Counted from the first letter of the stretch, positions 35,400-44,447 are shown. The stretch: DNA of 64,000 nucleotides from Streptosporangium subroseum (GCF_900188345.1 NZ_FZOD01000034.1:34643-98642), one strand, 5' to 3'. Translations and numbers: made by a program. Notes: generated from the sequence alone by a model not told the origin.

Positions 35400-35849
35400 T
35401 CACCAGGTCTTGCCGGCCTGCTCCCGGATCGTGTGGTTGATCCGGTTGAAGAAGTTGGTGATTGCGATGTTCAGGATGATCGCGGACATCTGGTTCTCGT
35501 CGAAGTGGGTGGCAGCACCGTTCCAGATCTCGTCGGTCACGCCCGGCGCGCCGTCCTGGATCCGGGTGGCGGCCTCGGTCAGCGCGAGCGCTGCCCGCTC
35601 CTCCTCGGTGAAGAACGGGGTCTCGCGCCACGCGACCACGTTGTGCAGCCGCTCATCGGTCTCTCCATGCTTCTTCGCCGACTGGACGCCGGCGAACACA
35701 CACGGGCCGCAGCCGTTGATCTGGCTGGCCCGCAGATGGACCAGCTCGAGCACGAGCGGGTCGACGCCACCGGCGTGAATCGCCTTATGGAGATGCTGGA
35801 TCGCTGTGATCACGTCGGGATTCGCCACGCTCTTCATGCGTGCTTCCAC
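35400..35849 (-). CDS. carboxymuconolactone decarboxylase/AhpD-family protein
   Basis: A 149-residue alkylhydroperoxidase-like protein. The redox pair is Cys47 and Cys50 (NGCGPCVFAG), but the His normally found four residues after the second Cys is Gly here; His61 is the nearest one. GTG 35849 follows gaggggcagg. It diverges from a WYL regulator at 36025, its probable controller. Confidence 0.88.
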   Translation of the reverse strand: MEARMKSVANPDVITAIQHLHKAIHAGGVDPLVLELVHLRASQINGCGPCVFAGVQSAKKHGETDERLHNVVAWRETPFFTEEERAALALTEAATRIQDGAPGVTDEIWNGAATHFDENQMSAIILNIAITNFFNRINHTIREQAGKTW

Positions 35850-35895
35850 GGGTCCTGCCCCTCATTGGTTACGTGCGCCCATCCGGGCCCGTCGT

Positions 35896-35961
35896 CTAAC
35901 GCACCTTGGCGGAGGTCATCGTCGTCGGAATGGACTTTTCAGCCGAGGAGTTCTCGGTCAT
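35896..35961 (-). CDS. possible 21-residue ORF in the AhpD leader
   Basis: ATG 35961 opens MTENSSAEKSIPTTMTSAKV and stops 46 bp before the AhpD start. It may be the 5-prime end of a lost gene or a leader; no strong ribosome site is present. Confidence 0.2.
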   Translation of the reverse strand: MTENSSAEKSIPTTMTSAKVR

Positions 35962-36024
35962 GCCGGCGACGTTACGGTATGACCCGGTCAGAAACGGTCC
36001 TGGTTATCGAGCAGACTGTTAGCC

Positions 36025-36975
36025 ATGGTCAACACCTCGGCGCGGCTGCTGCGGCTGCTGTCTTTGCTGTCAACGCGGCAGTCCTGGACGTGCGCTGATC
36101 TTTCCGCCCAGCTGGAGATCACCGAACGGACGGTTCGCCGGGACATCGCCCGGCTACGTGAACTCGGCTACGGCATCGAATCGGAGATGGGCCCGTGGGG
36201 CGGCTACCACCTCGGGCCCGGAACCAGCATTCCGCCACTGATCCTTGACGAGGAGGAGGCCCTCGCGGTCGCTGTCGGGCTGCGCACCGCCGCCTTCAGC
36301 GGAGTCTCCGGCAGCGACCAGGCAGCCCTGTCGGCGCTGCTGAAACTACGCCAGGTGCTGCCGGCCAGGATCGCCGACCGGCTCGGCGAGCTGGACGCCG
36401 CGTTCACCCACACCGTACGACCCGACGACAGCCAGACCTCTCCCGCGCTGCTGCTCGACCTGGCCACCGCGTGCCGGCGAGGCGAACGCACCCAGTTGAC
36501 CTACCGCGACCGGGCCGAAACGACGTCCACCCGCCGAGTGGACCCCTACCGGCTCATCTACACCGGCCGCCGCTGGTATCTCCTCGCCTACGACCTGACG
36601 CGGCAGGACTGGCGCACCTTCCGTACCGATCGCATCGTCGATGCCACAGCCACCGGGCAGGCCACTGCCCTGCCGGACCCGCCGGATCCAGCACAGATGG
36701 TCAGCACGGGCATCGCGCTGAGGCCCTACCCGGTGCGGGTGACCATCCGCCTGGCCGTACCGGCCGATGAGGCCCGCATGCTGGTACCGCTAACGGTCGG
36801 CGTCCACCACCCGGACGGCGATGACGCCACGATCGTCGACATCGGCGGGCCAGACGCCGACGGCCTGGCCCGCTACCTGCTCAGCCTCGGCCGACCACTC
36901 CAGATCCTGCACCCAGAAGAGGTCCGCCAGGCATTCCTCACCCGCACACAACAACTCCTCAAGGACAACCAGTGA
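36025..36975 (+). CDS. WYL-domain transcriptional regulator (YafY type)
   Basis: A 316-residue regulator: an HTH_11 N-terminus (SARLLRLLSLLSTRQSW, then LEITERTVRRDIARLRELGY) followed by a WYL domain with RVDPYRLIYTGRRWYLLAYD and the WCX-like C-terminus. WYL proteins sense ligands or nucleic acids. It faces the AhpD gene and shares its overall form with the regulator at 47473, which faces a VOC gene. Confidence 0.93.
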   Translation: MVNTSARLLRLLSLLSTRQSWTCADLSAQLEITERTVRRDIARLRELGYGIESEMGPWGGYHLGPGTSIPPLILDEEEALAVAVGLRTAAFSGVSGSDQAALSALLKLRQVLPARIADRLGELDAAFTHTVRPDDSQTSPALLLDLATACRRGERTQLTYRDRAETTSTRRVDPYRLIYTGRRWYLLAYDLTRQDWRTFRTDRIVDATATGQATALPDPPDPAQMVSTGIALRPYPVRVTIRLAVPADEARMLVPLTVGVHHPDGDDATIVDIGGPDADGLARYLLSLGRPLQILHPEEVRQAFLTRTQQLLKDNQ

Positions 36976-37063
36976 CAAACACCCGCCGATAGCGGCCCGG
37001 GCGGCGACGCCCGTGGGCGTTCCGTACAGACGAGGCTTGTTAATCACGACATAGCATGACCTG

Positions 37064-37393
37064 ATGGGCATTTCCCGGCTCTCCACAGATGCGCGGCAGC
37101 GGCGCAGTTCCGAGATGCGCGCGTTCCCCGGCACCGGCCTCGCGCCGCGGGGCATTCGCGTCAACTCCGTCAGCCCCGGCTACATCGAGACCGAGATGTA
37201 CCGGTCCGCCATCGACCCCGACGCGGAGACCCGCATCACGGCGGAGGTGCCGCTCGGCTCGCTCGGCCACCCGGACGATGTCGCCGCCGCCGTCGCCTTC
37301 CTGGCCTCGGAAGACGCGTCGTACATCACCGGTCAGGACCTCGTCATCGACGGCGGCCTCGTGGGAGCGGCGCCCCTCGGGCTGCGCCTTTGA
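37064..37393 (+). pseudogene. C-terminal half of a short-chain dehydrogenase
   Basis: From an ATG in non-native sequence the frame continues LAPRGIRVNSVSPGYIETEM, VPLGSLGHPDDVAAAVAFLA and YITGQDLVIDGGL. This is the SDR C-terminal half. The glycine-rich cofactor motif and the YxxxK active site are missing, so it cannot be an enzyme. Confidence 0.88.
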
Positions 37394-37436
37394 CAGCCGT
37401 GCGACAAAAGCGTCCCCGGCTGCCGTCCCCGGACCG

Positions 37437-39089
37437 TCAGCTTCGATACGGAATCCGAGCCTGTGGTGTGCGCTCGACGCGGCCTTCGTGCCAGATCGGT
37501 TCGGCGCTCTCGTAGACGAGCCCGTCAGCGCCGAAGATCAGGAAGCGGTCGAAGTCGGCGGCGAACCAGCGGTCGTGGGTGACGGCCATGACGGTGCCGG
37601 AGTAGGCGGTCAGGCCCTGCTGCAGGGCTTCGGCGCTGGCCAGGTCCAGGTTGTCGGTCGGCTCGTCGAGGAGCAGGAGGGTCGCACCGGACAACTCCAG
37701 CAGCAGGATCTGCAGCCGGGCCTGCTGGCCGCCGGACAGGGTCTCGAACCGCTGGGTCGCGGCGGGGGCGAGTTCGTAGCGGGCCAGGGCGGCCATCGCC
37801 TCGTTCAGGGTGAGCGCGTGACCGGTCATGACCAGCTCGGCCGGGGTGCGGGCATGCAGATCCGGCCGGGCGTGGGTCTGGACGAAGTGGCCGGGCACCA
37901 CCCGCGCTCCCAGTCGCACCGAGCCGCTGTGCCGCACGGTGGGGGCCGCGCCGTCCGCGGCCTGCTCCAGCAGTCGCAGGAAGTGGGACTTGCCCGAGCC
38001 GTTCGAACCGAGCACCCCGATGCGCTCGCCGTACCAGATTTCGGCGTCGAACGACCGCATCAGGCCTGTGAGCTCCAGGTTCTCGCAGATGACGGCGCGC
38101 TTGCCGGTGCGGCCGCCGCGCAGCCGCATCCGCACGTTCTGCTTCCTGGGCGGGCGTTCGGGCGGGCCGACCTCCTCGAACCGGCTCAGCCGGGTGCGCG
38201 CGGCCCGGTAGGCCGAGGCCACCGCGTCGTTGTTGGCCGCGCTCTGCTGCAGGGTGCGCGCCAGCTGCCTGAGCCTGGCGTGTTCTTCGTTCCAGCGACG
38301 GCGCCGCTCCTCCAGCCGGGCGGTGCGATCCTGACGGCTCTGGGCGTAGGTGGCGAAGCCTCCGCCGTGGACCCAGACGCCACGTGACTCCACCGTCACG
38401 ATGCGGTCGGCGGCATTGGCCAGCAGTTGCCGGTCGTGGGAGACCAGCAGCACGGTCTTGGAGGTCGCCCGCAACCGGGCCTCCAGCCACTGCTTGGCGG
38501 GCACGTCCAGGTAGTTGTCCGGCTCGTCCAGCAGCAGGACCTCATCGGGGCCGCGCAGCAGGGTTTCCAGGACGAGGCGTTTCTGCTCGCCTCCAGAAAG
38601 GGTGTTCACCGGGCGGTCGCGGACCGTGTCGTAGGGCAGGCCCAGCGCCGCGGTGGTGCAGGTGTCCCAGACGACCTCCATGTCATAACCGCCTGCGTCG
38701 GCGTAGTCGGTGATCGCCTGCGCGTAGGCCAGTTGCGTCTTCTCGTCGTCGTGGGCCGCCATCGCCGACTCCGCCCGTTCCAAGACCGCGGCGGCCGTGC
38801 GGACCCGGTCCGGCGCCACCGACAGCAGCAGGTGATGCAGGGTCCGGCTGTCGCGGACGCTGCCGATGAACTGCCGCATCACCCCCAGCCCTCCGGAGTG
38901 GACCACGCGGCCGTCATCCGGCTGCACATCCTGGGCGATCAATCGCAACAGGGTGGTCTTGCCCGCGCCGTTCGGCCCCACCAGCCCGGCCTTGACCCCG
39001 TCGCCGATGCGGAACGACACCTCGTGAAGGAGCAGCCGTCCGTCCGGCAGCACGTAGGTCAGCCGGTCCACCTCGACATGCCCCGCCAT
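37437..39089 (-). CDS. ABC-F family ATPase (ribosome-protection type)
   Basis: A 550-residue soluble protein with two ABC domains and no membrane segments. Domain 1: Walker A GPNGAGKT (38-45), signature LSGGEQ (164-169), Walker B VLLLDEP. A charged linker (ARLEERRRRWNEEHARLRQL) follows; domain 2 has GSNGSGKS, LSGGQQARL and LLLLDEPTDNLD. ABC-F proteins act on the ribosome, some by displacing antibiotics. ATG 39089 follows gaggagg; the longer reading frame upstream overlaps the regulator promoter and is not used. The divergent TetR gene suggests drug-inducible expression. Confidence 0.92.
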   Translation of the reverse strand: MAGHVEVDRLTYVLPDGRLLLHEVSFRIGDGVKAGLVGPNGAGKTTLLRLIAQDVQPDDGRVVHSGGLGVMRQFIGSVRDSRTLHHLLLSVAPDRVRTAAAVLERAESAMAAHDDEKTQLAYAQAITDYADAGGYDMEVVWDTCTTAALGLPYDTVRDRPVNTLSGGEQKRLVLETLLRGPDEVLLLDEPDNYLDVPAKQWLEARLRATSKTVLLVSHDRQLLANAADRIVTVESRGVWVHGGGFATYAQSRQDRTARLEERRRRWNEEHARLRQLARTLQQSAANNDAVASAYRAARTRLSRFEEVGPPERPPRKQNVRMRLRGGRTGKRAVICENLELTGLMRSFDAEIWYGERIGVLGSNGSGKSHFLRLLEQAADGAAPTVRHSGSVRLGARVVPGHFVQTHARPDLHARTPAELVMTGHALTLNEAMAALARYELAPAATQRFETLSGGQQARLQILLLELSGATLLLLDEPTDNLDLASAEALQQGLTAYSGTVMAVTHDRWFAADFDRFLIFGADGLVYESAEPIWHEGRVERTPQARIPYRS

Positions 39090-39147
39090 ACCGGCCTCCT
39101 CTGTCCGGATGGAGGCCCTGAATCGGCCCTGGATCGCTGTTCTAGTG

Positions 39148-39166
39148 ACCGGACCAATGATCCGGT
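39148..39166. promoter_or_regulatory. dyad between the ABC-F and TetR genes
   Basis: Perfect six-base arms accgga and tccggt with a seven-base spacer lie 59 bp from the ABC-F start and 28 bp from the TetR start. Confidence 0.55.
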
Positions 39167-39194
39167 GCTCGATCACCATACTAAACTCGTCCGT

Positions 39195-39929
39195 GTGGAC
39201 ACGAGCAAGGCGGGGCCGGGAACGGGGAGTTCGGGGGCGGCGGGAGGCGTGTGGCTGCGGCCGTCCGCGCGGGCGGGGCGCGACGCGCCCCCGCTCAGCC
39301 GGGGCCGGATCGTCGAAGAGGCCGTGGCCCTCCTGGACGAGGAAGGCGTCGGCCGGCTGACCATGCGGCGGCTCGCCGAGCGGCTCGGCACCGGCTCCAC
39401 CACGCTGTACTGGCATGTGAAGACCAAGGACGACGTCCTTGACCTCGCACTTGATGCGATCTTCGCGGAAGTCGAGATCCCGCCGGTGGGCGATCGCGGC
39501 TGGCGTGCCGACATCACCGCGCTGATCGGCCGGTGGCGCACCACCCTGCTGAATCACCCCTGGTCGGCGACGCTCCTAGGTCGTCCGATGCTGGGGCCCA
39601 ACGTGCTGGCCCGCAGCGAGTTCCTGTACGCCACCCTGCTGAGAGCCGGGGTCACCGAGCCTCACCTGACCGCCGCGGCGTACGGGCTGTCCAACTACGT
39701 CATCGGCTCCGCGCTGATGCAGACCACCTGGACGACCAACGTGGAGCAGGCGACGCGGCAGGCCGCCCAGGAGCACCTGCGTGCCAATCGTGAGCGTTAC
39801 CCCGCGCTCGCAGCCCACGGTCCCCTCACCGTGGACGACGAATGGGACGGCAGCTTCGCCCTCGGCCTCACGTGGCTTCTCGACGGCATCCGGGCCAACG
39901 CCGCCGCCGAGGTCCCCACGCGGACCTGA
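39195..39929 (+). CDS. TetR-family regulator, TetR_C_1 type
   Basis: A 244-residue repressor: RGRIVEEAVALLDEEGVGRL, then the HTH LTMRRLAERLGTGSTTLYWH with VKTKDDVLDLALD, the form of classical tetracycline-repressor relatives, and a long C-terminal ligand domain. GTG 39195 adds a Gly/Ala-rich 30-residue lead. It is divergent from the ABC-F gene and is its likely regulator. Confidence 0.9.
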   Translation: MDTSKAGPGTGSSGAAGGVWLRPSARAGRDAPPLSRGRIVEEAVALLDEEGVGRLTMRRLAERLGTGSTTLYWHVKTKDDVLDLALDAIFAEVEIPPVGDRGWRADITALIGRWRTTLLNHPWSATLLGRPMLGPNVLARSEFLYATLLRAGVTEPHLTAAAYGLSNYVIGSALMQTTWTTNVEQATRQAAQEHLRANRERYPALAAHGPLTVDDEWDGSFALGLTWLLDGIRANAAAEVPTRT

Positions 39930-40019
39930 GAACCGGCCGAGCCGAAGACGCGCGGTGGTCATGGTCTGCGAGAGCCGGCTTGGCGTACGTTTTCGTTCCG
40001 CTGCACCTCGACCCCCGGC

Positions 40020-40580
40020 TCAGGTGGCCGGTGATGTCGTGAGGTTGGCGTGCACCCAGATCATGCAGTCGTGCCAGGTGTCGTGGTCGGGGTCGGGTGT
40101 GGTCCAGGCACGGCAGTGATGCGGGAGGCGTTGTTCGTACCGGTAGCCGACGCGGTCGGCCAGACGTAGCGAGGGGGTGTTGGCGGGGTTGATCTCAAGC
40201 CAGATCCGGTCTAGGCCCAGTTCGTCATGCGTCCAGCGGGTCAGCGCGTTGACACCGCGCAGGGCAAGGCCTTGGCGACGGCTTTCCGGTCGCACCCAGT
40301 AGGCGAGTTCGGCGCTGTGCGGGCCGTCGATCATCAGCCCTAGGGCACCGAGCAGGCGGTCGTGTTTGAGTATTCCGTGGGACGCCTGGCATCCTGCGGC
40401 TGGATCCCAGTCGTTCAGCGCCGCGCGCGCGTCCCGAGGTGTGTAGGGCCCTGGGTGTGGCCCCCAGAGGGCCCGGGCCATCTCGGTGCCGGTGGCCTCG
40501 ACCACGAGGTCGACGTCATGTGCGGTCAAGGTGCGCAGCCGCAGGCCCTGGCCCAGATCGATGTCGGCGATCATTTTCAC
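40020..40580 (-). CDS. GNAT-family N-acetyltransferase, RimJ/RimL type
   Basis: A 186-residue acetyltransferase: LRLRTLTAHDVDLVVEATGT, the CoA-binding AYWVRPESRRQGLALRGVNA and IWLEINPANTPSLRLADRVG followed by Y. The pattern is that of ribosomal-protein-type acetyltransferases, which also include antibiotic-modifying members. The start GTG 40580 overlaps the stop of the preceding frame (GTGA); ATG 40574 is the alternative. Confidence 0.9.
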   Translation of the reverse strand: MKMIADIDLGQGLRLRTLTAHDVDLVVEATGTEMARALWGPHPGPYTPRDARAALNDWDPAAGCQASHGILKHDRLLGALGLMIDGPHSAELAYWVRPESRRQGLALRGVNALTRWTHDELGLDRIWLEINPANTPSLRLADRVGYRYEQRLPHHCRAWTTPDPDHDTWHDCMIWVHANLTTSPAT

Positions 40581-40999
40581 AGGGCCTTGATCAGCCAGGT
40601 CGGCCCGAGTTCGCGGGCTGTGTGTGCCGCGGTCTCCTTCGTCTGTCCGGCCTCGGCGCCGGGTGGGAGGCAGGCGCCGAGCGTGACCGCCGCGGACGCG
40701 ATCCGGGGGTGGGCGCCCGGGGCGGCACGCAGGCGATACGACCGGCGCGGCAGGCGAGGCCGGCCATGTCGCCGTCGGCTATGGCCTGGCCGCCCAGGTG
40801 CCTGATCGCATAGGACTCCGAACATCAGGTCCTGGTCCTTGACGGCCGCGTCAAAGGCATGGAGGTAGCGTTCTTTCGCCTGTTCGGGAGCGTGATCCAG
40901 GTGCTCGGCCACGACACCCCGTTTCAGGGCCCGCGCGGCACCTTCGGCAGACGTCGTAATGTAGACAGACGTCATAGCGTAGTAGGTGTTCATGTTCAT
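40577..40999 (-). CDS. hypothetical protein, 140 residues, possibly frameshifted
   Basis: Not recognised. The first 65 residues (including TTSAEGAARALKRGVVAEHL and YLHAFDAAVKDQDLMFGV) and the last 45 (LGACLPPGAEAGQTKETAA) look native. The middle is Arg-rich, and an alternative frame there reads AIRHLGGQAIADGDMAGLAC, suggesting a frameshift near 40810. It is coupled by GTGA to the acetyltransferase downstream and diverges from the CGNR gene. Confidence 0.45.
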   Translation of the reverse strand: MNMNTYYAMTSVYITTSAEGAARALKRGVVAEHLDHAPEQAKERYLHAFDAAVKDQDLMFGVLCDQAPGRPGHSRRRHGRPRLPRRSYRLRAAPGAHPRIASAAVTLGACLPPGAEAGQTKETAAHTARELGPTWLIKAL

Positions 41000-41036
41000 G
41001 CCGCCTACTATGAGAGCGAAGGAGGTAGGTGGTCAA

Positions 41037-41549
41037 GTGCATTACGTTGCCTACATTGGTAATCTGACCCGGCTGGCCGTCGAACTGGTCAACGGTGACG
41101 AGCCCAGCGAGCTGCGGCGAGAGTTCTTCCGCCAGCACCACATCGCCGAACCGGACGTCGACGAGCTGGAAGGTCTCCTTCGACCCCTGCACGAGGCGGT
41201 CGCGGCCGTCGCGGACGCAGGGCCGATCGCCCCCGTCAACCTGCTCCTGGAACGCTTCCCACCCGCGATCTATGTCAGTGAGCACGACGGGGAGGGTCAG
41301 CACCTGCACTTCGCCCGCGACGGAGAGGAGCCCGTCGCTTGGCTTGGCCGCAGCTGCGCCGCGGCCCTCGCACACGCGATCTGTGGAGACCCGGAGGTGA
41401 CCGTGGGTCGCTGCCAGGCGGACGGTTGCACTCGCTTCTACGTCGACGACTCGCGCAACCGCAGCCGCCGCTTCTGCTCCAACACCTGCGCCAGCCGGAC
41501 GACCGTCGCCAACCACCGCGCCCGCCGCAAGGCGGCCACCATCCGATGA
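41037..41549 (+). CDS. CGNR zinc finger domain protein
   Basis: A 170-residue protein of the ABATE/CGNR type. The N-terminal domain begins HYVAYIGNLTRLAVELVNGD; the C-terminal zinc finger uses Cys126, Cys131, Cys147 and Cys151 (GRCQADGC and RRFCSNTCASR), with CASR in place of the eponymous CGNR. Such proteins are likely stress-responsive transcription factors. GTG 41037 is supported by aaggagg upstream and by a matching start in the truncated paralogue on the other strand at 41671. Confidence 0.85.
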   Translation: MHYVAYIGNLTRLAVELVNGDEPSELRREFFRQHHIAEPDVDELEGLLRPLHEAVAAVADAGPIAPVNLLLERFPPAIYVSEHDGEGQHLHFARDGEEPVAWLGRSCAAALAHAICGDPEVTVGRCQADGCTRFYVDDSRNRSRRFCSNTCASRTTVANHRARRKAATIR

Positions 41550-41671
41550 TGCCGTGCCCGCAGACGCCGAGAACCACGCCGTGTGCCGGGCGAAGATCTG
41601 GCGCGGCAGCTCGGCGGGCTGATTCGACTGCCGGACGGGCCACAACTCTCCATGTAGTCGCTGTAGTTCAT
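41550..41671 (-). pseudogene. truncated, frameshifted second CGNR-type gene
   Basis: From ATG 41671 the minus strand reads MNYSDYMES and then, after a frameshift, VRQSNQPAELPRQIFARHTA. This aligns with the N-terminus of the CGNR protein at 41037 (HYVAYIGN and VNGDEPSELRREFFRQH), and both are preceded by gtaggtggtcaa. The gene converges on the intact copy and lacks its zinc finger. Confidence 0.65.
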
Positions 41672-41678
41672 TTGACCA

Positions 41679-41704
41679 CCTACATTCCCAACTCTTAATG
41701 TAGG
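41679..41704. promoter_or_regulatory. dyad before the TPR-like gene
   Basis: Perfect eight-base arms cctacatt and aatgtagg with a ten-base spacer, 5 bp before the ATG of the TPR-like gene and 7 bp upstream of the truncated CGNR start. The half-site aatgtag also occurs near 40957 in front of the intact CGNR gene, so a common regulator, possibly the CGNR protein, is conceivable. Confidence 0.55.
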
Positions 41705-41708
41705 CAGC

Positions 41709-42431
41709 ATGATAGATAATGACGCCTACACGAGCCTCGGTGCGGCCCGCCGCCTCCACGCACTCGGTGACTGGGATCACGCCGCTGCGCTGCTGGCCGA
41801 AGAGCAGAGCACCGAAGCGCTCGAGCTGAAGGCCGAGATCCTGTACGAGCGGTTCTTGTTCCGAGTCGACGGCATCGAAGCCGCGGCCGAAGCGATAGCG
41901 GCCCTCGATCCGGAATCGCCGCAAGCTCGTCTACTCACCGCCCGGCTCGCCTACACTCGTCTGCTCTTCCAGCTGGACCCGCTGCCAGAGGACTACGAGA
42001 CCGCAGAGGAGGGGTACCGTTTCGCTGCCGCCGACCCGAAGACGCACGGATGGGGCGAGTTCCACTGGGGTGCGCTCCTCGACAACGTCCGCGAAGACAG
42101 TGCTGCCGCGAAGGCGCATTACACCAAGGCCCTACAAGCCTCCCACCAGGAAGGCGACTTGATCCTCGAGTCCATCGTGCTCCGCCACTCGGCCTGGCAT
42201 GTGATCAACGACGGCGATCGCGAAGAGGGGCTGCGCATGCTGCGACGCTCGCTTCATCTGCGCTCCGCAGCCGGCATGCGTCCGCAGATCGCTGCGGCCC
42301 AGCTGTTGCTCGCCGGTGAGCTGCCCGAGGATGATCCTGAGCGTGCCACGCTCATCGAGACTGCTCGGAGCCTGGCCGACGAACTGGGCCTCAGCTGGGT
42401 TCGGACCGGCCTCGAGAAGCTGGCCGCCTAA
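41709..42431 (+). CDS. TPR-like helical repeat protein
   Basis: A 240-residue soluble protein made of helix pairs: ARRLHALGDWDHAAALLAEE, AKAHYTKALQASHQEGDLIL and MLRRSLHLRSAAGMRPQIAA resemble tetratricopeptide units, most likely a protein-binding scaffold. There is no catalytic motif. ATG 41709 lies only 5 bp after a perfect dyad. A terminator-like stem follows the stop. Confidence 0.75.
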   Translation: MIDNDAYTSLGAARRLHALGDWDHAAALLAEEQSTEALELKAEILYERFLFRVDGIEAAAEAIAALDPESPQARLLTARLAYTRLLFQLDPLPEDYETAEEGYRFAAADPKTHGWGEFHWGALLDNVREDSAAAKAHYTKALQASHQEGDLILESIVLRHSAWHVINDGDREEGLRMLRRSLHLRSAAGMRPQIAAAQLLLAGELPEDDPERATLIETARSLADELGLSWVRTGLEKLAA

Positions 42432-42446
42432 GAGCCGAGCCGCTGT

Positions 42447-42477
42447 CCCGTCCCGATGATGACGATGCCGGGATGGG
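42447..42477 (+). terminator. stem-loop after the TPR-like gene
   Basis: Nine-base arms cccgtcccg and cgggatggg (one G-T pair) with a 13-base loop, 15 bp after the stop. Confidence 0.55.
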
Positions 42478-42495
42478 CAGGCATGGCGGACGCTC

Positions 42496-42630
42496 CTAGA
42501 TGATCTCGAGGTTGGCCATCATGCCCATGTCCTCGTGTTCGGCGTTGTGGCAGTGGAACAGGTAGCGGCCGCGGTAGCCGTCGAACCGGGTGATGATCTC
42601 CACTGATTCGCCCGGCCGGCTCGCCTGATG
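42496..42630 (-). pseudogene. C-terminal end of a multicopper oxidase
   Basis: The frame reads SRPGESVEIITRFDGYRGRY, then LFHCHNAEHEDMGMMANLEI and stops. HCHxxEHExxGMM carries the type 1/type 3 copper ligands at the end of multicopper oxidases. About 45 of some 500 residues remain. Confidence 0.9.
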
Positions 42631-42658
42631 CGCACCACGATCGACAGCTGGAACTGGA

Positions 42659-43033
42659 TCACCGGCGAACCGCAGGGGAGACGCGGCTGATCGACGGCAT
42701 CACATGCCACTCCGTCAGCAGATGCCGTTCAGCGCCGCTGAGGGTTGTCTGTTCGGGCAGCGCGGCGCGTAGGGCGCGGGCTGCGCCGGCCGGGCCCGAG
42801 TCCTGCACGGCGGGCACCTGGCTGGTCACGGCGGCGACCATGGATTCCCGGAGAGCGGTCAGCAGGGCCGGGTCGCGCCGGTCTTCGGGCAGGGTCAGCC
42901 AGGTGAGCACGGCACCGCGCGCCGTGGCGTGGATGAGTGTGACCGCGAGTTCCTCGTCGACGCGGAGCCAGCCACCGACGGCGAGGCGTCGGATATGGCT
43001 CATCAGGGCCTCCATGCCGACCTTGAAGGCGCC
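42659..43033 (-). pseudogene. C-terminal domain of a TetR-family regulator
   Basis: The frame reads MEALMSHIRRLAVGGWLRVD, VTLIHATARGAVLTWLTLPE and ALPEQTTLSGAERHLLTEW. This is the end of a TetR ligand domain; the DNA-binding half is missing. After TEW (42707) the residues are non-native up to the stop. It abuts an oppositely oriented hydrolase fragment. Confidence 0.8.
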
Positions 43034-44218
43034 GACGTCTCTTTCGTGGGCTCGCTGTACATCAGCGCGTACAGCGCGGGATTGGCCAACCAGCCGCCCA
43101 GCTTCGCCGGCCGGCTCCAGCCGTACGAGATCTACGTGCCGGACGCACCGGCGCCCAAGCGCGGCGACGGCCTGATGGTCAACCCGCACGCCACGGGCGG
43201 CAACCACAACAGCTACTCCGGCGGGCAGCCGAACTGGCAGCGCCAGGTCGGCGACCGGGAGACCCCGTACATCTCGGTGACCCCCAACGCCCGCGGCACC
43301 ACCTACTGGTATTACGGGCAGGCCGGTGCTGAGGTGTTCGAGATCTGGGCCGACGTCGCACACCGCTACCGGCTCGACCCCGACCGGGCCGTGATCGGCG
43401 GCCTGTCCATGGGCGGGTACGCCACCTGGAAGCTCGCCGGGCAGTTCCCCGACCTGTTCGCCGCAACGCCGGCGATCGTCTCGTGCCCCAGCTCGGGCGC
43501 CGTCTACCGGGAGGGCGGCCCTGTTCCGGGCGGCGACGCGTCGCTGGCCCGGCTGCTCGCGCCGTCCTTCCGCAACGTGCCGCAGCTGCTGTGGGCCGGC
43601 ACCCAGGACACGGTGTGCTCGTACTGGGCGCAGGTCGAGTACATGAACAAGCTGGACGCGATGGGCTACCGGTACGACTTCTACTCCTTCCCGGTCGGGC
43701 ACGCCTTCCCGCTGGGCAACGAGTTCCAGCCGATGGTGGACTGGATGGGCGACCGCCGGGTGGTCCGTGACCCGGTGCACGTGACCTACGTGCTGAACGG
43801 CATGATGAACGAGCCCGCGGTCGGGCTCAACGCCGACCACGCCTACTGGGTGTCCGGCCTCAAGCTGCGCGACGAGGCCGCCAACACACGGACCGGCACG
43901 ATCGACGTGTTCTCCCACGGCTTCGGCCAGGGCGACCCGGCCGCCACGCCGACCCGGTCCGAGTCGGGCGAGCTCCAGGGCGCGATCGGCCCGGTCTCCT
44001 ACACCAGGCAGTCCAAGGACTGGGAGGCGGCGCCCAGGATTCCGGCCCGCAACCGGCTCGACATCTCGGCAACCAATATCAGCGAGCTGGTCGTCAACGT
44101 CAAGCGCGCACGGGTCCGCTGCGACGCGGCGCTGAACGTGACCAGCGACGGGCCGATCACCATCACCCTCGACGGCTGCGGCAAGAAGGGACGGCACACG
44201 TTCAACGGTGACCGGTGA
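43034..44218 (+). pseudogene. 5-prime truncated secreted-type alpha/beta hydrolase
   Basis: About 390 residues of native sequence start at LYISAYSAGLANQPPSFAGR and include the nucleophile elbow GGLSMGGYATWKLAG, the acid region GTQDTVCSYW and the base in FPVGHAFPLG, then a C-terminal beta-rich domain. The family normally has a signal peptide and an N-terminal domain, both missing. Upstream in the same frame (from 42929) the codons are antisense to the TetR fragment. The catalytic part is intact, so translation from an internal start cannot be excluded. Confidence 0.75.
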
Positions 44219-44447
44219 CCGGCCGGGTGCCCGTGCCGGCCAATCCTGACGGCGGCACGGGCACCCGCGCCCGGCATGACCTGGTACGGCCTGGCCGCCG
44301 GCTCCGGCAGCCAGGCCGCCCTTTCTGGGTCCCAGGTAGTGTCGGCGAAATTTTCAACGGATACGCAGGTCGGAGCTTCTTTAAGGGCCTTCGGGCACGG
44401 CTTGGAAGGCGGGTCGCCGACCTGCATATCCTTTGTTTCCCGCGTCG

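Noticed and set aside
39090..39557. N-terminal extension of the ABC-F protein
   Set aside because: It overlaps the divergent TetR gene and its promoter; ATG 39089 with gaggagg gives the normal ABC-F start.
44276..44431. Small gene between the hydrolase fragment and the membrane protein
   Set aside because: Frames on both strands were considered (minus start at 44424 region with KPCPKALKEAPTCVSVENF), but neither has a ribosome site or a recognisable family.
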